Notes: generated from the letters alone by a model not told the origin. A stretch of DNA of 64,000 nucleotides from Heracleum sosnowskyi (GCA_030848705.1 JAUIZM010000107.1:62001-126000), one strand, 5' to 3'; shown: positions 1 to 12,198, counted from the stretch's first letter. Made by a program: numbers and translations.

Positions 1-2058
1 GTTGAGCTTAATGAATTGGTAGACGAGATAAAAATTGATGAGTGTCCAATTATAAATGAGAAGGAGTTTAAGATTGATGAAATTGAAAATCTTGCTTTGA
101 GATATAAGGATCCAATTTGGGAGGAGTTTATGAGCCGTGGTTATGATGATTATTCTGACAACTTTTCTAGCTACTTTGATTTTTCCAAGTCTCTTGAACA
201 AGTGAGTATCATAAAAAGTTTCTTAAATTTTTATGGATCAAAGGTATATATGCACATCATGATTTTAATACTCATTCGTAGGTATGTGCATTTGTTTGCT
301 TTTTCACCTCATTAATAATGCTACTTGAATGTACAAGTCGAGCTAACGACATTAAACAAGCGCTTCGTGGAAGGCAACCCATGTATTGTGAGTATTTCTT
401 TATTGTTTTTCTATAGTGTGTGTCAATGAGGACATTGACCCATTTAAGTGTGGGGATGTGTCTCATGTGTTGTAAGTCTAATTCTAGCCTTGTGAAGTTT
501 ACGTGTTTTAATGCACCCATGCATGCTGTTAGAAATCTTGTGTTTATGGATACTTTTGATTGAGAAGTGATATGTGATGTCTTGTGCACACACTTACACT
601 AGCGAGTTGAAGCTGGTAGACTTATTGAATGTGGTAAGGGATTAGAATGACATGAATATGTGCAAGATAATTTGGTTTAGATGCTTTAAGTACAAGTAGG
701 TATGTTAGAGAGACTTCTATTTGGGATTGATTGTGCTTTTACACACCAAGCGAGTTTTGAGCCTATATGCATATCTTTTGCATTATTTTTCGTTTGCTTG
801 AGTGTCCACTTGTTATTTGCATTGCTAGCACGTGTTTGAGGTCTTTCTTGAGATGCATGACATTAATTGATGACAACATGATAAGGGCAATAGTTTAACC
901 TTATATTTCCCATATTACCAAACCATTTATACATGATCCATTAGTTAACCCGTTGGGCCTAATCTTATTTTTTCGGTGACACACCACGTACTTGCCATTA
1001 TCCTTTTTATTGTATTGGCCTTAAATTAAAATTTGAACCCAATTGTCAAAGGCTAGTATTGTTCTTAAGGGAGTAATAAGGTGTGCATGAAGGGGGGTTA
1101 TTGATGATCATAACTTTGGGGGGAATATTGAGTTGGGTTGTGTGCTTGTTAGTCGAAATTTGTTAAATATCAAGGGATCATTGTTCGTGCTTGTTATTAG
1201 CTCTCTCGAAAAAGAAAAAAAAAGAAAAAGAAAAAAAAAAGAAGAAAAATAAAATAAAATAATAATAATAAATTTGAGAGCATTCTTATATTTTATGATC
1301 CTACTTTGATTCGACTAGTCAAGTTGTTATAAATAAAAGTTCAAGTGTGGGGATGAAAGTATGGGAGTTGTTAATTTTATTGTTGAGTACTAGCTTTCGA
1401 CTTAACCCTCTTTGGCTTTACTTGACATACCTTGTCCCTAGCCCACGTTACAACCCGAATAAAGACCTTTTGATTGTCATTGATTGTGTATGTTGCGTTG
1501 AGGGTTAGATTGATACCACGTGTAAAGCATGCTTATGATATTGTTGGAGTTGAGTGATACACTTACCACCTTGTTTGAAGAGAATATCTTTTGTGAGTGA
1601 ACGGTGAGTTGTTGCTTTTGCATAGGAGATCCCAGATTTTGTCTCAAAGATGTGCTCTTGTGTGCTTAGCATGTTTACCAATGATTTTTGCATTTGACAT
1701 GAAATTCTATGATGTTATACATGTGATTTGAGTGTGCTATGTGGATACTTGCACTTTAGACACCAAGGCATTGCATATTCACTTCGATTCTTGAGTTGAT
1801 ATGACACTAGAGGACTTTGTGTGTGTGGTGTTGTGTTGATATGTGACCTTTTGCATGAGCTAGATGGATTTTGTGGGTATATTCGCTATAAGCCCTCACG
1901 AGACCTTACTCGTCCACTAGGGCTACCTAGGGGTTTAAAGGACTTGTTGCATGTGTTAAATGCAACCGTGATCACCTACGGAAGTGGTACTAATTAGTTA
2001 GTGTAGTTATTATTTTAGTTTGCACGAGGACGCGCAAAGTGCTAAGTGTGGGGATATT
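1..2058 (+). mobile_element. 3' internal region of an LTR retrotransposon (RT1), degenerate
   Basis: This runs from the window edge to the LTR at 2059. An open frame continues from base 1 to about 201 and is rich in Asp, Glu, Ile and Tyr; it is followed by a donor-like GTGAGT at 202. I recognise no domain in it. The rest is non-coding and contains three same-strand purine tracts of the form AAGTGTGGGGA (445, 1343, 2044), the last directly before the LTR. An A/G-rich simple repeat lies at about 1209-1265. Long non-coding spacers ahead of the 3' LTR are common in Athila/Tat-type Ty3/Gypsy elements and LARDs, so this is probably such an element; no pol domain is in view, so the family is an inference. 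Confidence 0.55.
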
Positions 2059-3471
2059 TGATAGAATATATTTTATATATATTTTAGAGGATTTTATTCC
2101 CACATTTATGGTGTTTTTGCGAATAATCGTGTCGATTTAATAAGTTTTATTGGAGTTTATTGCAGGAAATAAATAATTGCCAAGTTGAAAGAAATCGAGC
2201 ATGATTCAGTGATTTATGTGATTTTTAGTTCGAGAATTTGATTTGGTGAATTTACGAGAAGAAATGAATAAGTTATGGTTGCGAAGCTCTCACGGTTTTG
2301 GCCATATCTGGAGTTCTACAAGTCGTATTCTGACGATTCAACAGCTCACGCGAAGCCACGGAGATTTTCTACATTGCTGGGCAGGGAACCTGAGGCGTAA
2401 GAGCGCCATTTCACGTGCAGGAGCGCTAGGAACGCGCAGGAGCGCTAGCAGAAGGCGCTAGAGCGCTAGGAAGAGGCGCAAGAGCGCAAGAAAAGAGCGC
2501 TGCAGCGCAAGGAAGCTCCTGGAAATTGATTTTTCGGATATTTCCTATTTGTATTATAATTAGTAAAATATTAGTTGGGCCTAATTTATTTGGGTCAACT
2601 AATTACTTCTTCTAGGACTATAAAAAGACAACTAGGTTATTATATTGGGGATCGAAAAAACATATTATAGAATAGAATTAGAGATAGCCGTATTCTTGAG
2701 AGAGAAGGGAGAGAAACAACTTGAGAGGGAGATTGGGAGAAGGAGTGAAGGGATTCATCCGGATTTCGAAGGAACTTGTAAAGTTGTATTCTTTGTGCTT
2801 AAACTCTTATGCTCATGATTTGTGTTCTTAATTTATATTTTGTTTATCTTATCATGAGTAGCTAATCCCTATACAAGGGTTGGGTAGTATTCGTTGGCTT
2901 ATTATGCTTGTTTGATAATATTGTGATTTTCTTGTGATTGCTAATTTGTCATTGAGGGCTTAACACAATTAGAGGAGTCGCGAACCTTTGATTGTATCTA
3001 TAGGAATTATAACGAATCGGGAGATGAGTTATTATTCTAGTACATGACATGATAGACACAATTTAAGTATTAGATCGGGAGATTGATATGAGAATTGTGA
3101 AACTAATAATCCTTGGTTATTGTAATAGTCTATGATTGTGCTTTGTATGACCATGGGAGTGGCATTCAAGGAATAATTGTAGGCACTATAATCTACCTTG
3201 GGAGAGGATTTTATAAATATAAGAAGGATTGTTTTTAGCAAACAAGAGACACATATTAGACATTCATGATAGCCAATTGAAGAACCCTGATTCTTAGATT
3301 GTTTTCTCTCACATATATTATATAGGTTTTAATTGTATACTAGTTAATTAGTAGATAATCACACACCACCAAATTATTCTCCACACTTCTGAATTGTAAG
3401 AGACAAAAGACTTGGAATTGGTATTGATATTAGTCCTTCCCTGCGAACGAACAACAAAAATACTACCAACA
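2059..3471 (+). repeat. 3' (or solo) LTR of retrotransposon RT1
   Basis: Begins TGATAG right after the purine tract AAGTGTGGGGATATT and ends CCAACA, giving TG...CA ends and about 1.4 kb. A TATA box (TATAAAAAG) is at 2619-2627. A cluster of AGCGCT/GCGC motifs at about 2398-2512 makes an island of high GC in AT-rich DNA. The partner LTR and its target duplication are outside the window. The right edge abuts Helitron B sequence (3472 on), so this element cut into, or inserted in, that Helitron. Confidence 0.7.
2619..2627 (+). promoter_or_regulatory. TATA box of RT1 LTR
   Basis: TATAAAAAG inside the LTR, about 560 bp from its start, in the position expected for the U3 promoter. Plus-strand orientation agrees with the purine tract. 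Confidence 0.5.
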
Positions 3472-3846
3472 TATTTTATTGAAATAAAAATAGAATTTAT
3501 AAATTTAAAAGAATTAGGGAAAAAAATTAAATTGGTGCTACAATAATAAAAATATATTTATTAAAATTTAGATAATAACTTTACTGTTTGGGCTCTATCT
3601 TGAGTTTTAGACAACAGATTTTAACGATTTTACAGCCCACGCGAAGCTTACAAAATTATCTTTAATTTAATGATGGTTTAATAATTATTATCTAACTGGA
3701 ACTATCCATAAACTAAAGAGACAAGATAATTACGAATTTTTACATAAAGATTTCTATTCAATATAGAAAACCTATTTATAATTGGTTTAAATTATCAAAA
3801 TACATCTTTTAGTATTCAACTACTATCCTATTAATAATCAAATACT

Positions 3847-4338
3847 GATATGGACAGAAAAGTAATTATAGAAATATAATTGACGGTCCAATGAAAAGTC
3901 TCGATATTTAATGCCCAAATCCCTGATTATTTATTAATTTCGTAATTAATAAATAAGGAAAATATACAGCTCATGAAAAGAGCCCAAATTATGGAAAATT
4001 GGTCAAAGAAGGATCCAGAATCCCTATTAAAGGCAATTAATGAGTCATAGTCTTTATCAACAAGGAAACGAACTCTCCAGCAAGAAAAACGATGTTTATC
4101 CGTTATCAATAAGAAGACTTATTCGCTAAGTCTCCTAAACATACCATAAATACTAGGCTCCAAACGCCTATACAAGGTCCCTGATCCTACAATCAGAACT
4201 ACGTCTTGGCTTGATTCTCAACAACGAATTGAGATACGTAGGCATCTTGTGAGGACCAATTTAGTCCGGAAACACGAGTGCATCCATTAAAGTTCGAAGC
4301 TCATTAAATTCACAAAGCACGTTTTTTAATCCACAACA
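3847..4338 (+). repeat. 5' LTR of RT2
   Basis: Starts TGATATGG, ends CCACAACA. It differs from the 3' LTR at roughly eight positions, so about 98% identical. The TATA-like site at 4169 reads TATACAAGG where the 3' LTR has TATATAAGG. Confidence 0.92.
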
Positions 4339-4340
4339 TT

Positions 4341-4359
4341 TGGCGCCGTCTGTGGGAAG
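4341..4359 (+). other. Primer binding site of RT2
   Basis: TGGCGCCGTCTGTGGGAAG starts 2 bp after the LTR and ends in the TGG typical of tRNA 3'-end complements. The matching tRNA was not determined. Confidence 0.8.
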
Positions 4360-4371
4360 ACAACATCAACC

Positions 4372-4803
4372 ATGGCAAACACACGAAGAACAGCTCGGGA
4401 TACTCAAACTCCTGAGGATCGCTCTATCACCTCTGAGGCTGATACTCACGGAAATCAACCACCGCCGACTACTGGCACTCAAGGGGCGAATATCCCCACC
4501 AACACTCAAGGACCGAAAATCCCAATTTCGGTTGAAGGGACGAATCCCCTGCAGATGGTCATTCATGGATCTAATCCACAAGAGACCGTTCACCAGCAAC
4601 CAATCTCGACTTCTCCACTCATCATGAATGCACCGAGAAGCCTTCAACTCCATACCACGGATCTCACCCAATACACGACTCAAACTCTCGGTATGCCTCC
4701 TCGACCCCCGATGGGCAGTAGCGGTGCCAACCCCATCTATCATGAAGCCTATATGCCCCCATATATTCAAGGTCTGGGACCCCAAAATCAGCAAACTCGG
4801 TAG
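4372..4803 (+). pseudogene. RT2 gag, N-terminal segment
   Basis: An ATG frame 31 bp after the LTR encodes 143 residues of Pro/Thr/Gln-rich sequence beginning MANTRRTARD, typical of the disordered gag N-terminus in this lineage. It ends at an in-frame TAG (4801). Gag-like sequence continues to 5311 with several stops and frame changes (for example TAG near 5116), so gag is not translatable as one protein. Confidence 0.75.
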
Positions 4804-5311
4804 ACCCCTCTTATACAAGACTACTCGGGTCCTTACACCGAGGATGAGAATTACTCAACTGGAGATGAGAGGGACGTTGCCCCAAGAAGGAGGCGTTCTT
4901 CCCAAACTAATCGGGAACAACCTCAAACCACCAAGGAAAAAATAGCGGCCCATGAAGCCGAGACTGCAAGGCTCAAGAAGCTACTGGCCGAAGAAGAAGC
5001 TGCAAGGACACAAAACCAAGGAACGGGAGGAGTCCCGATAATCAACTTGGATCCAGCACCTAGAAGAAGCAAGAGGGCTGAGCCCCCAAAGGGTGATCCT
5101 ACTGATTATTACCCCTAGGAGATCCCGATGATCCAACACCCCCTTCACTCAAGACATCATGAAAGCCAACATCTCCAGGAAATTTAAGATGCCAACGATT
5201 AAGGCTTATGATGGAACGGGAGATCCCGCAAATCATGTGAGAACCTTCTCCAACGCACTGCTGTTGCAGCCAACCAATGATACGGTCAAGTGTAGGGCGT
5301 TTCCATAAACC

Positions 5312-7684
5312 TTGGCGGGCATGGCACAACGTTGGTACAGCCGATTGCCTCCCAATTCTATTGGATCCTTCAAAGAATTGAGCAAGGCGTTCATCAACCA
5401 ATTCATCAGTGGAAGAGTACATGAGAAAAGTTATGCGTCCCTCATGGGAAATAAGCAAGGAAAGGCTGAAGCCTTGAGGGATTACATTAACCGATTCACT
5501 CGTGAGGCTCTGAAAGTCCCGGACTTAGAGGACAAAGTGGCTATGATAGCCCTGCAGCAAGGAACTACCGATGATCACTTCAGAAGGTCATTGGCAAAAC
5601 ATCCACCTGAGAGCATGTTGAAGCTCCAAGACAGAGCCGACAAGTACATCAAAGCAGAAGAGAGTATGAGGAAGTATGAACCCACTACTGAGGATAGTGG
5701 AAACTCAAAGAAAAGGAAGGAAACCCGAGAATATGATATTAAGGAAAAATTTCCTAGAACGTCAAAGGGCTCTGACTCCCCACCAAAGAGGAGTAATTTT
5801 GGCCCAAAGTTTACAGAATATGCAAGGTTGAATACTCCCAGGAGTCAAATTCTGATGGAGATTGCAAAGGATGGGGATATCAAGTGGCCAAAGCCAATGA
5901 GGGCTGGCCTATCTAAACGGAACCAAGACCGATATTGCCGATTTCACAAAGAAGTTGGTCATGACACCGACGATTGTAGGCAGCTGAAAGATGAAATTGA
6001 GTTTCTAATACGGAGAGGAAAACTCGGCAAATTCACCAAGGATGGAAGTCAAGGGAGCCATGGAGGCAATTATGAAAGGAAGGATTATGATAGAAGGGAC
6101 AACGACGAAGATCGTAACCCTAAGCCCCGAGGGCCAGTCATTACTATGATATTCGGAGGGCCTACCGCTGCCGGTCCCTCCCGAAACTCAAGAAAAGCTT
6201 ATGCCCGAGAGGTAATGACTGTGGTTGGAGAGGCATCGAAGCATGCCAGAACAGAAGTATCATTAGGCTTCAATGATTCCGACTTAGAAGGGGTGAAGTT
6301 CCCCCATGATGATCCTCTTGTTATCATACTAGTGATAGGAAATTCCGAAACAAAGAGAGTCCTAGTTGACAACGGGGCTTCAGTGGACATCTTATTCCAC
6401 GATGCTTTTATCAAGATGGGTTACACTGATTCTCAGTTAACACCCTCGAATATGCCCATATATGGGTTCAACGGAGTGGAGTCGAAGGTGGAAGGCACCA
6501 TCCAACTCCCAATGACCATGGGACAAAGAATGAATACATCTACCCAGATGCTGAACTTTGTAGTCATAAAGGCAAATTCAACCTACAACGCGATCCTTGG
6601 GAGGACTGGTCTTCATGCGTTTAAGGCTGTTGCCTCATCTTATCATCTGAAAATCAAGTTTCCAACGAGGAATGGGATAGGAGAAGAACGGGGAGACCAA
6701 AAGATGGCTAGAAGTTGTTATGTAGCCGCGTTAAGGCCTGATGGAATCGGGGGGCAGGTTCTCCCCATTGAAGATATGAATACAAGTGACAATGAAGACA
6801 GAAGAGGGAAACCAGCTGAGGACTTGATCCCAATTCCCTTAGTCCCAGGTGAACCAGAGAAGGTGACTTATATAGGGGCACTACTGCCCGAGCCGTTGAA
6901 AAGCAAACTCATATCCTTTCTTCAAGAGAACAATGACGTTTTTGCTTGGACAGCGGCTGACATGCCAGGGATTGATCCCCAATTGATAACTCACAAATTG
7001 AACGTGGATCCTCAAAGAAAGACGGTGAAACAAAAAAAGAGAAGTTTTGCTCCAGAGAGGCTTGAAGCCATAAAACAAGAAGTTGAAAAGCTTTTGGAAG
7101 CCGGTTTCATTGAAGAAATCCAATTCCCGGAATGGTTGGCTAACCCTGTGATGGTCAAAAAAGCCAATGGAAAATGGAGAATGTGTGTGGACTTCACTGA
7201 TTTAAATGATGCATGTCCTAAGGATTGTTTTCCCTTACCAAGGATTGATGCTCTAATAGATGCAACAGCTGGGCACGAGATGCTAAGCTTCATGGATGGT
7301 TTCAGTGGATACAATCAGATCAAGATGCACAAAGATGACATCTCCAAGGTATCATTCATCACTGACTTTGGTGTTTTTTGTTATTTAGTTATGGCCTTTG
7401 GGCTCAAAAATGCAGGGGCAACTTACCAAAGGTTGGTGAACAAAATTTTTGAACACCTAATTGGAAAAACCATGGAGGTCTACGTAGATGACATGCTAGT
7501 CAAGAGCCTTGATAAGGCCGATCACATTGAGCACCTTCGAGAGGCATTTGAAGTGCTAAGGCACCACAAGATGATGTTGAATACAGCTAAATGTGCCTTT
7601 GGTGTAGGCTCGGGAAAGTTTTTAGGCCTAATGGTTTCCAAGAGAGGAATCGAGGCCAATCCCGAAAAAATCAAAGCAATCTAA
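5312..7684 (+). pseudogene. RT2 gag C-terminus, protease and reverse transcriptase (start of pol)
   Basis: An open frame of 790 codons. The first ~130 residues are the retrotransposon gag core, with the RDYINRFTREA motif. A zinc-knuckle-like CRFHKEVGHDTDDC segment is at about 5935-5980. The aspartic protease motif is VLVDNGAS, with catalytic Asp at 6368. Reverse transcriptase spans about 6990-7684, with catalytic YVDD at 7481-7492. The frame ends at TAA 7682-7684, but the same frame continues directly into the next segment, so this is a single nonsense mutation. The 5' start is not a real initiator: it follows a TAA near 5307. Confidence 0.88.
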
Positions 7685-7687
7685 GAC

Positions 7688-9142
7688 ATGGAACCACCAC
7701 GGACTATTAAGGAAGTCCAGAAGCTAACAGGAAGAGTGGCAGCATTGGAAAGATTCATCTCCAAATCAGGAGAAAAATGCTTACCTTTCTTCAAAGCACT
7801 CAAGAAGGTAAAAGACTTTGAATGGACGACTGAAAGCCAAGAGGCCTTTGAGGCCCTGAAGAAATACATGGCTGGGCCACCACTCTTGGCCAAACCAAAA
7901 CCAGGAGAGGTTCTTTACCTATACTTGGCAGTATCCAACACTGCCCTTGGAGCTGTTTTGGTAAAAGAAGAATCGAAGGTTCAGAAACCCATCTACTACG
8001 TGAGCAAGATCCTACATGGGGCAGAAATAAACTACTCAACAGTTGAGAAGTTTGCCTTAGCCTTGATAATGGCCTCAAGAAAGCTACGCCCATACTTCCA
8101 GGCTCACAAGATAGAGGTCTTGACTGATCAACCTCTAAGAAACATCTTGCACAACCCTCAAGTTAGCGGAAGATTGATCAAATGGGCCATTGAACTAGGG
8201 GAATTTGACATCAAATACAAGCCTCGAACGACCATAAAATCACAGGCACTTGCTGACTTCATGGTTGAATGCACCATTGACAACCAAGAAGTTGGGGGGC
8301 AGGAAGTAGCAATGGAAGACAAAGAAGCAGATGAAATAGTCTCCAAAGAATGTTGGGTGCTCTATTTTGATGGAGCATCAAAAACAAAATCAAGCGGAGC
8401 CGGTTTAGTGCTACAAAGTCCTGATGGATTCCTCATAGAGTACGCACTAAAAATGGACTTCCCAACGACAAACAACGAAGCTGAATATGAAGCTCTGATA
8501 GCTGGCTTAGGACTGGCTGGAGCCTTGAGAGTCAAAACTCTAAAAGTATGTGGAGACTCGAGGCTAGTGGTTTCCCAAGTAAATGGGGAGTTTGAAGCCA
8601 GAGATGAAATCATGGCCAAGTACTTAAAGCTCGTCAAAGCAATCATGACTCAATTTGAAGAATGCTATGTAGAGCACATTCCAAGGGAAGAAAACATGAA
8701 GGCCGATGCCTTGTCTAAGTTTGCTTCTTCAGAAATTGAAAATTATGCAGGGAGTGTATACTTCCAAGTCTTGAAGACCCCAAGCATCAACGGAAAGTTG
8801 GTAGCACCCATTGATGTTGCTAGTTGTTGGATGGATCCCATCAAAGCTCATCTCAAAACTGGGTGGCTACCCAACGACACTTCAGAAGCAAGAAAGCTAT
8901 ATGTGAGAGCACTAAGGTATATCCTGATTGAGGGAATTTTATACAAGAAGTCTTTCATCATTCCATATCTGAAATGCTTGAGACCTCAAGAGGCAGAATT
9001 GGCCCTAAAGGAAGTACATGAAGGAATTTGTGGGCAACACTTGGGGGGCAGAGCCCTTGTTCATAAAATCACCCGTCTAGGCTTCTATTGGCCCAACATA
9101 TTAGCTGATGCTAAAAGCTATGTGAAGAAATGTGAACGATAA
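7688..9142 (+). pseudogene. RT2 pol: RT C-terminus, RNase H, second RNase H, integrase zinc finger
   Basis: In frame with the previous segment after one stop. It contains the RT connection and RNase H (about 7800-8270), then a second, archaeal-type RNase H starting at LYFDGASK (8361-8376) and continuing past NNEAEYEAL to ADALSKFAS. It ends with the integrase HHCC region up to CER at 9142, where TAA replaces the second Cys of the CxxC pair. Gag-pol order and the double RNase H support a Tat-lineage element. Confidence 0.88.
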
Positions 9143-9216
9143 CAGAAGCACGCACCAGTGGTTAGGCAACCACCAGAGATGTTGACATCCATAAACTCGC
9201 CAATCCCATTTGCAAT

Positions 9217-10059
9217 GTGGGGAATGGATATACCGGGTCATTTCCAATGGCAAGTGCGCAAAGAAAATTCTTGATAGTAGCAATCGAGTACTTCACCAAG
9301 TGGATTGAGGCTAAACCCTTAGCCAAGATAACCACCAAACAAGTGATGCACTTCTTCTGGGAAAGTGTAATATGTAGATATGACATCCCCCGAATCCTGG
9401 TTACGGACAATGGAACTCAATTCAACAATGATGAGTTCAAGAAGTATTGTGAAGATAATGATATCCAACTACGCTTCACTTCTGTTGCCCATCCTCAAGC
9501 AAATGGGCAAGCTGAAGTTGCGAATCGAATTATCCTAGATGGACTAAAGAAAAGAGTTGAACGCTCCAGAAACACTTGGGTAGACGAATTGTTCCCCATA
9601 CTTTGGGCATATCGTACTACTTGTAAAGTCACCACTGGAGTAACCCCATTCCTATTGGCATATGGGGCAGAGGCAGTGGTTCTAGTAGAGATTACTCACA
9701 CGTCTCCAAGAATTGAGGCCTATGAGCCAGAAACAAATGAAGAAGGCTTGAGGCTAGCCTTAGATCTAATTGACGAAGTTAGAGATAAGGCAAACGCCAA
9801 GATAGTTGAACATCAAAAGAAGGCATCTTTCTACTACAACCTAAGGGTTAAAGAAAGGTTCTTTCGACAAGGAGACTTAGTTCTCCGAAAGATCGAGGCA
9901 TCCAGAGTTGGACAAAAAGGCAAGTTAGCCCCAAATTGGGAAGGACCATATCGCGTCAAGAACGTATTTGGTCGAGGCTCATACAAGCTAGAAACCCTTG
10001 AAGGGCATGAGGTGCCAAGGACTTGGCATGCCTCCAATTTGAAAGTTTATTATGTTTAA
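9217..10059 (+). pseudogene. RT2 pol: integrase catalytic core and C-terminus
   Basis: Frame shifted relative to 7688-9142; the shift lies near 9225-9240, shortly after the zinc finger. The rve core includes IVAIEYFTKWIEA, VTDNGTQF (second catalytic Asp, about 9400-9420) and HPQANGQAEVANR (catalytic Glu). The C-terminal region WEGPYRVKNVFGRG...HASNLKVYYV is the usual GPY/F-type tail. No chromodomain follows, which again fits Tat rather than chromoviruses. Confidence 0.88.
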
Positions 10060-10273
10060 AGTGTTTCCTGAATGGACTCGCTACTATGAACAAGGTTTGA
10101 TAAAACCAATCCAAGTTTTTAAACTTGAATACTATGTAAGGATTGATCCCATTTTCAAGTTATGAATAAATTCAGCATTTTCATATACTATGAGTGTTGA
10201 CAAACATTCAAGAAGCAAGAAAACAACACAAGCCATGAATGGCCACAAGATATAAATAAGGCCGGATAAAAAC

Positions 10274-10615
10274 TTAAATAAGAGTTAAGTTAAGCCCGTA
10301 GGCCAAAAGTACACAAATACTGGTACAAGCCAAGAAAGGCCATAAATAAAAACTACGATAAGGAAGGCTAAAGGTATGGATAAATACCGCATCAATAGCT
10401 TGAGCTCCTAAGTGCTCAACACCCTCGAGGGTGGAATCTGCAACGAAATCCTTGTAATCACAAGGAGTAGGGGAGTGGTACGACCAATCCACAACATGTT
10501 TGGACACCCCAGTAATGGTGTCCCTCTTCCTAAAACCCCAGTTGGGGCGCCAAACTGAAGACTTGGAAGACACATGAATGTCTCCCTCGTCCACAGGAAT
10601 CTGAGAAGAGATCAA
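10274..10615 (-). other. Antisense ORF between RT2 integrase and 3' LTR
   Basis: A 113-codon minus-strand frame, starting MISSQIPVDEGD, in the non-coding 3' part of RT2. Part of it (VWRPNWGFRKRDTITG, then HLGAQAIDAV) looks like protein-coding sequence rather than random translation. Antisense additional ORFs in this position are described for Tat-lineage elements. Assignment here is by position and composition only. Confidence 0.35.
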
Positions 10616-10823
10616 AAAGCTGGGGACACTAGCCTTTCCCCTTGGATCATCTCATAAAAGGCTATAGGCCCAATTCCTAAATTGGAACAGTTAAAACCAT
10701 GGGTCAAACTTAGGCCCACAACAAAGTATGAAGTGAGAATGAAATGGGAATTCCACTCTTTTATAATCAGAGTGACTAGAAACTCAACCGGCTAAGGAAT
10801 GACAACCGTCTGTAAGCCTGTAA

Positions 10824-10985
10824 AGCCCAATAATAAAGGCTAAAAGCCCAATAAAGGCTAAAAGCCCAATAATAAAGGCTAAAGGCCCAATAAAGGCTAA
10901 AGGCCCAATAAAGACTAAAAGCCCAATAATAAAGGCTAAAGACCCAATAAAGGCTAAAAGCCCAATAAAAAAGGCTAAAGGCCCA
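10824..10985 (+). repeat. Tandem repeat with unit about AATAAAGGCTAAAAGCCC in RT2
   Basis: About eight imperfect copies of an 18-21 bp unit alternating AATAAAGGCTAAAGGCCC and AATAAAGGCTAAAAGCCC. The half AGGCTAAAAGCCC is nearly self-complementary. Minus-strand frames here are low-complexity artefacts. Confidence 0.85.
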
Positions 10986-11189
10986 CAAATCCATTTATGG
11001 ATTGTAGAAATTAAAACCCAAATAATTTGGGTCTCAAGCGAATTCGAAGCCCAAAAAATAAGGCCCAAACAAGGCCCAAGGCTGGAATAAATTAAGTCCA
11101 ATTAAAAGTTGGGCTAGTTAAAGGCCCAAGAAAGAATAAACTTTGGAATAAAACCAAGGCAAAACAAGGATAAAAGGATTCGAGGTCGT

Positions 11190-12125
11190 ACGACCCAAGT
11201 TGAAAATACACGAAGAATTGAGGTCGTACCCGTCGATCTCACACCAAAATAAGGCGCAAAAATTAGAAAATTAAGGTCGAAAAAACCTTAGAACGACATC
11301 GAAGGCTCGAAGTCGAAAATACACAAAGAATCGAGGTCGTATCCATCGACTTCACACCAAAAGTCAAATTAAAAATTAAAAGTTCGAGGTCGAAAGGACC
11401 CTAGATTGAAATCGATTGATTGAAATCGAAAACACACTATAAATCGAGTTCGTATCCCGCGACCTCACACTAAAATGAGGTCGAAAACAGAAGGATTCGA
11501 GGTCGAAAGAATGAGGTCGAAAATGACCCAGAAAGTGAGGTCTAAACAAACGACCTCACGACAAAATGAGGTCGAAAATGACCCATAGATTAAGTCTATT
11601 TTGACCTAGAAGATCGAGGTCGAAACCACGAGGTCGAAAATGGCCCAGAGATTAAGTCTATTTTGACCTAGAAGATCGAGGTCGAAACCACGAGGTCGAA
11701 ATTGACCTATGATTCGAGGTCAACACCATCGACCTGGGACCAGAATCGAGGTCGAAAAAAGGCTGGTCGAGGTCGAAACCACGAGGTCGAAATTGACCTA
11801 TGATTCGAGGTCGAAACAAACGACCTGGGACTAAAATCGAGGTCGAAGATATATGGCAATCGAGGTCGAACAGGTGAGGTCGAAAATGACTTGGAAATCC
11901 TGGTCGATAGCTTCGACCTCACAACTGTTTGAAGTCGAAATCGAGGTCGAACATTCCTGGTCGAAAATGACTGGGAAAATGAGGTCGAATCCTTCGACCT
12001 GGGACCATTCCTGGTCGAAATACCGGTCGAAATTGAACTGTTTCCTGGTCGAAATCCTGGTCGAAAATGAATTGATTCCTGGTCGAATTCCTGGTCGAAA
12101 ATGACCTAATTTGAGGTCGAAAATG
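11190..12125 (+). repeat. GAGGTCGA-rich degenerate tandem array in RT2 3' UTR
   Basis: Nearly 1 kb built from GAGGTCGAAAATGACC, TTCGACCTGGGACC and CCTGGTCGAAA variants. The core TCGAGGTCGA recurs dozens of times, on both strands near 11910-12000. One exact longer duplication is seen at about 11598-11640 and 11653-11695. The array lies between pol and the PPT, as in other Tat/Ogre elements. Confidence 0.85.
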
Positions 12126-12198
12126 CCCTTAAAATGGAAAATTTTGAGGAAAAATACGCTATAACTTCTACGAAAACCCCGGGAAGATTTTCCCAGAA

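Noticed and set aside
4366..4818. Minus-strand 150-codon frame opposite RT2 gag
   Set aside because: Opposite the gag N-terminus, with no recognisable domain; retrotransposon orientation is fixed by PBS, PPT and pol.
10776..11101. Hydrophobic minus-strand repeat protein (FSLYWA units)
   Set aside because: Translation of the short tandem repeat in the RT2 3' UTR; no initiation context or homologues.
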